In this document: positions 4,980-6,121 of the stretch, piece by piece
Numbering within the stretch: position 1 is the first letter of the stretch
Layout: each line of letters begins with the position of its first letter
NCBI GenBank assembly: GCA_964560325.1
Contig: CAZLLV010000009.1
Location: 1 to 6,121 of the forward strand
From: CAZLLV01 sp964560325
Lineage (GTDB): Bacteria > Acidobacteriota > Thermoanaerobaculia > Multivoradales > DATKCC01
DNA length: 6,121 nucleotides
Direction: 5' to 3'
Notes under the pieces: model-generated
Seen by the model: only the letters and a program-made list of their open reading frames with translations
Databases searched by the model: none
What the model was told of the DNA's origin: nothing
Position numbers and translations under genes: made by a program

Positions 4980-5525
4980 ATGCTCCGCCGTCTCCGCAAC
5001 CTCCGCAAGCTCGACTACCTCTACCTGTCGCTCGCGGTCCTGGTCCTCGACCAGTGGACCAAGTGGCTGATCGAGGTCCACCTGCCGCCATCGGCGGCGC
5101 AGCCCGTGATCCCGGGGCTCCTGAACCTCACCCACGTCAAGAACACCGGCGTCGCCTTCGGTCTGTTCGCCTCGCAGGGTGCCGACGGCGGGGCGTGGCT
5201 CCTGGTGCTGATGGGGCTCGTCGCCCTCGGGGCGGTCTTCCTCTACTTCCACTTCGCCCCGGCCAAGAACCGGCTCCTGCTCACCTCCCTCGCGCTGATC
5301 GTCGGCGGCGCGATCGGAAACCTGATCGACCGGGTGGCGAGCGGCGGCGTGACCGACTTCATCGACGTCTACGTCGGCACCCACCACTGGCCGTCGTTCA
5401 ACGTCGCGGACAGCGCGATCACGGTCGGCATCGGCCTGATGATCCTCGACAGCTTCCGCTCGCACCGGCAGGCCGAGCGGGAGCGCTCGGCCGATTCGGA
5501 GCCGGCCGCGGCGACCGAAGCCTGA
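4980..5525 (+). CDS. lspA: Lipoprotein signal peptidase (signal peptidase II)
   Basis: An inner-membrane aspartyl protease that cuts signal peptides from diacylated prolipoproteins at the lipobox cysteine. It has 181 residues, slightly longer than the usual 160-170 because of a charged, probably disordered C-terminal tail (after about 160). Four membrane helices are predicted: about 11-30, 72-92, 97-115 and 138-158. Conserved motifs are visible: DQWTK (24-28), LTHVKNTGVAFGLF (50-63), GNLIDR (113-118), TDFID (125-129) and FNVADSAI (140-147). The catalytic pair is D126 and D144, with the same 18-residue separation as in E. coli LspA (D123/D141). The ATG lies 19 bases after thiE and has no clear Shine-Dalgarno; the N-terminus MLRRLRNLRKL is suitably basic for a cytoplasmic end. 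rluD follows after 10 bases, an arrangement seen in many bacteria. Identity is very secure. Confidence 0.97.
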   Translation: MLRRLRNLRKLDYLYLSLAVLVLDQWTKWLIEVHLPPSAAQPVIPGLLNLTHVKNTGVAFGLFASQGADGGAWLLVLMGLVALGAVFLYFHFAPAKNRLLLTSLALIVGGAIGNLIDRVASGGVTDFIDVYVGTHHWPSFNVADSAITVGIGLMILDSFRSHRQAERERSADSEPAAATEA

Positions 5526-5535
5526 CGGCGGCGCG

Positions 5536-6121
5536 ATGCCCCCCGACCCGTCGGACGGCGAGCGCCGCCGGAGCCTGACGGTGGCGCCGGAGGCCGCCGG
5601 CGAGCGTCTCGACCGCTACCTGGCGGAGCGCCTCGGCGAGCCGCGCAACCAGGTCCAACACTGGATTCGCGATCGGCGCGTCACGATCGACGGCGCGACC
5701 GCCGGCAAGCCGTCGACCGCGCTCGCCGGAGGCGAGTCGGTCGAGGTGGAGGTGCCCGCGCCGGAGCCGAGCGGCATCGAGCCCGAGGCCGGCGCGATCG
5801 CGGTGCTCCACGAGGACCGGGCGGTGGTGGTGGTCGACAAGCCGCCGGGGCTCACCGTCCACCCGGGCTCGGGGCGCTCGACCGGCACGCTCGTCCACCG
5901 GCTGATCGCCAGCTACCCCGACCTCGAAGGGGTGGGCGGCGCCGGGCGGCCGGGCATCGTCCACCGGCTCGACAAGGGCACGAGCGGCGTGATGGTGGTG
6001 GCGCGGACGCCGGAAGCCTACCGCCGGCTCCAGCGGGCGTTCGCGGACCGCGAGGTCGACAAGCGGTACCTGGCGATCGTCTACGGAGCGCCCGACCCCG
6101 CGACCGGGATGGTCGACCAGC
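5536..6121 (+). CDS. rluD: RluD/RluA-family 23S rRNA pseudouridine synthase, N-terminal part (cut by right edge)
   Basis: Converts specific uridines of 23S rRNA to pseudouridine (in E. coli RluD: 1911, 1915 and 1917, important for ribosome assembly). The 195 visible residues contain an N-terminal S4-type RNA-binding domain (about 13-75; ERLDRYLAERL at 23-33, VTIDG). The catalytic domain follows, with VVDKPPGLTVHPG (100-112) and the signature HRLDKGTSG around D146, the nucleophilic aspartate. Also seen is DKRYLAIVYG, typical of the family. The C-terminal third is outside the window. The ATG lies 10 bases after the lspA stop, so co-transcription is very likely; only a weak GGCGG is available as ribosome binding site. 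Having the S4 domain plus lspA next door favours RluD over RluA or RluC, though paralogues cannot be excluded from a partial sequence. Confidence 0.92.
   Translation, partial: MPPDPSDGERRRSLTVAPEAAGERLDRYLAERLGEPRNQVQHWIRDRRVTIDGATAGKPSTALAGGESVEVEVPAPEPSGIEPEAGAIAVLHEDRAVVVVDKPPGLTVHPGSGRSTGTLVHRLIASYPDLEGVGGAGRPGIVHRLDKGTSGVMVVARTPEAYRRLQRAFADREVDKRYLAIVYGAPDPATGMVDQ

Noticed and set aside
4043..5008. 321-residue minus-strand open frame opposite thiE
   Set aside because: No motif; the opposite strand carries unmistakable ThiE/TenI motifs.
4476..5465. 329-residue minus-strand open frame opposite thiE and lspA
   Set aside because: The highly charged Asp/Glu/Val/Gln translation is a typical antisense shadow; lspA motifs on the plus strand are decisive.
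5419..5964. 181-residue minus-strand open frame opposite lspA and rluD
   Set aside because: No ribosome binding site or recognisable motif; rluD catalytic motifs are on the other strand.

Overview
The window is a GC-rich (roughly 70%) bacterial chromosome segment with densely packed, mostly housekeeping-type genes. There are no mobile elements, tRNAs, rRNAs or CRISPR repeats. G/C-ending codons dominate every gene, so nearly all the long overlapping reading frames are shadows. The content (a secreted FecR/DUF6600-type protein, a TPR plus cyclic-nucleotide-binding-fold protein, a thiE-lspA-rluD run) would fit a high-GC, double-membrane soil or sediment bacterium such as an Acidobacteriota or Myxococcota-like lineage. 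That placement is an impression from gene content, not a demonstrated assignment.

Layout. On the minus strand, reading leftwards from about 1400, a TPR/cNMP-binding-fold gene (TTG start at 1307) is followed by peptide deformylase (def), which runs off the left edge before its HExxH motif. A 319-base divergent control region (1308-1626) separates these from the plus-strand genes. It holds a TATAAT box for the minus strand, a weak sigma-54-like element facing right, and two hairpins. On the plus strand come: a 777-residue exported protein (FecR-like domain, aromatic DUF6600-type domain, long Arg/Ser/Pro tail); an 82-residue two-helix membrane protein; a ThiE/TenI-family gene overlapping it by 4 bases (GTGA); lspA (lipoprotein signal peptidase); and an rluD-like pseudouridine synthase cut by the right edge.

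How they work together. From 4005 to the right edge the genes are so close (4-base overlap, then 19- and 10-base gaps) that co-transcription is likely, but thiamine synthesis, lipoprotein maturation and rRNA modification share no obvious pathway. The exported FecR/DUF6600 protein stands apart, with its own leader and a good Shine-Dalgarno sequence. The most interesting non-coding signal is a perfect 11-base inverted repeat (3976-3986 / 4004-4014). It encloses a TACAAT -10-like box and buries the start codon of the small membrane protein in its right arm. No clearly new multi-gene system is visible. The best candidates for something undescribed are the FecR/DUF6600/basic-tail protein, the small membrane protein with its hairpin-start arrangement, and the mixed ThiE/TenI active site.
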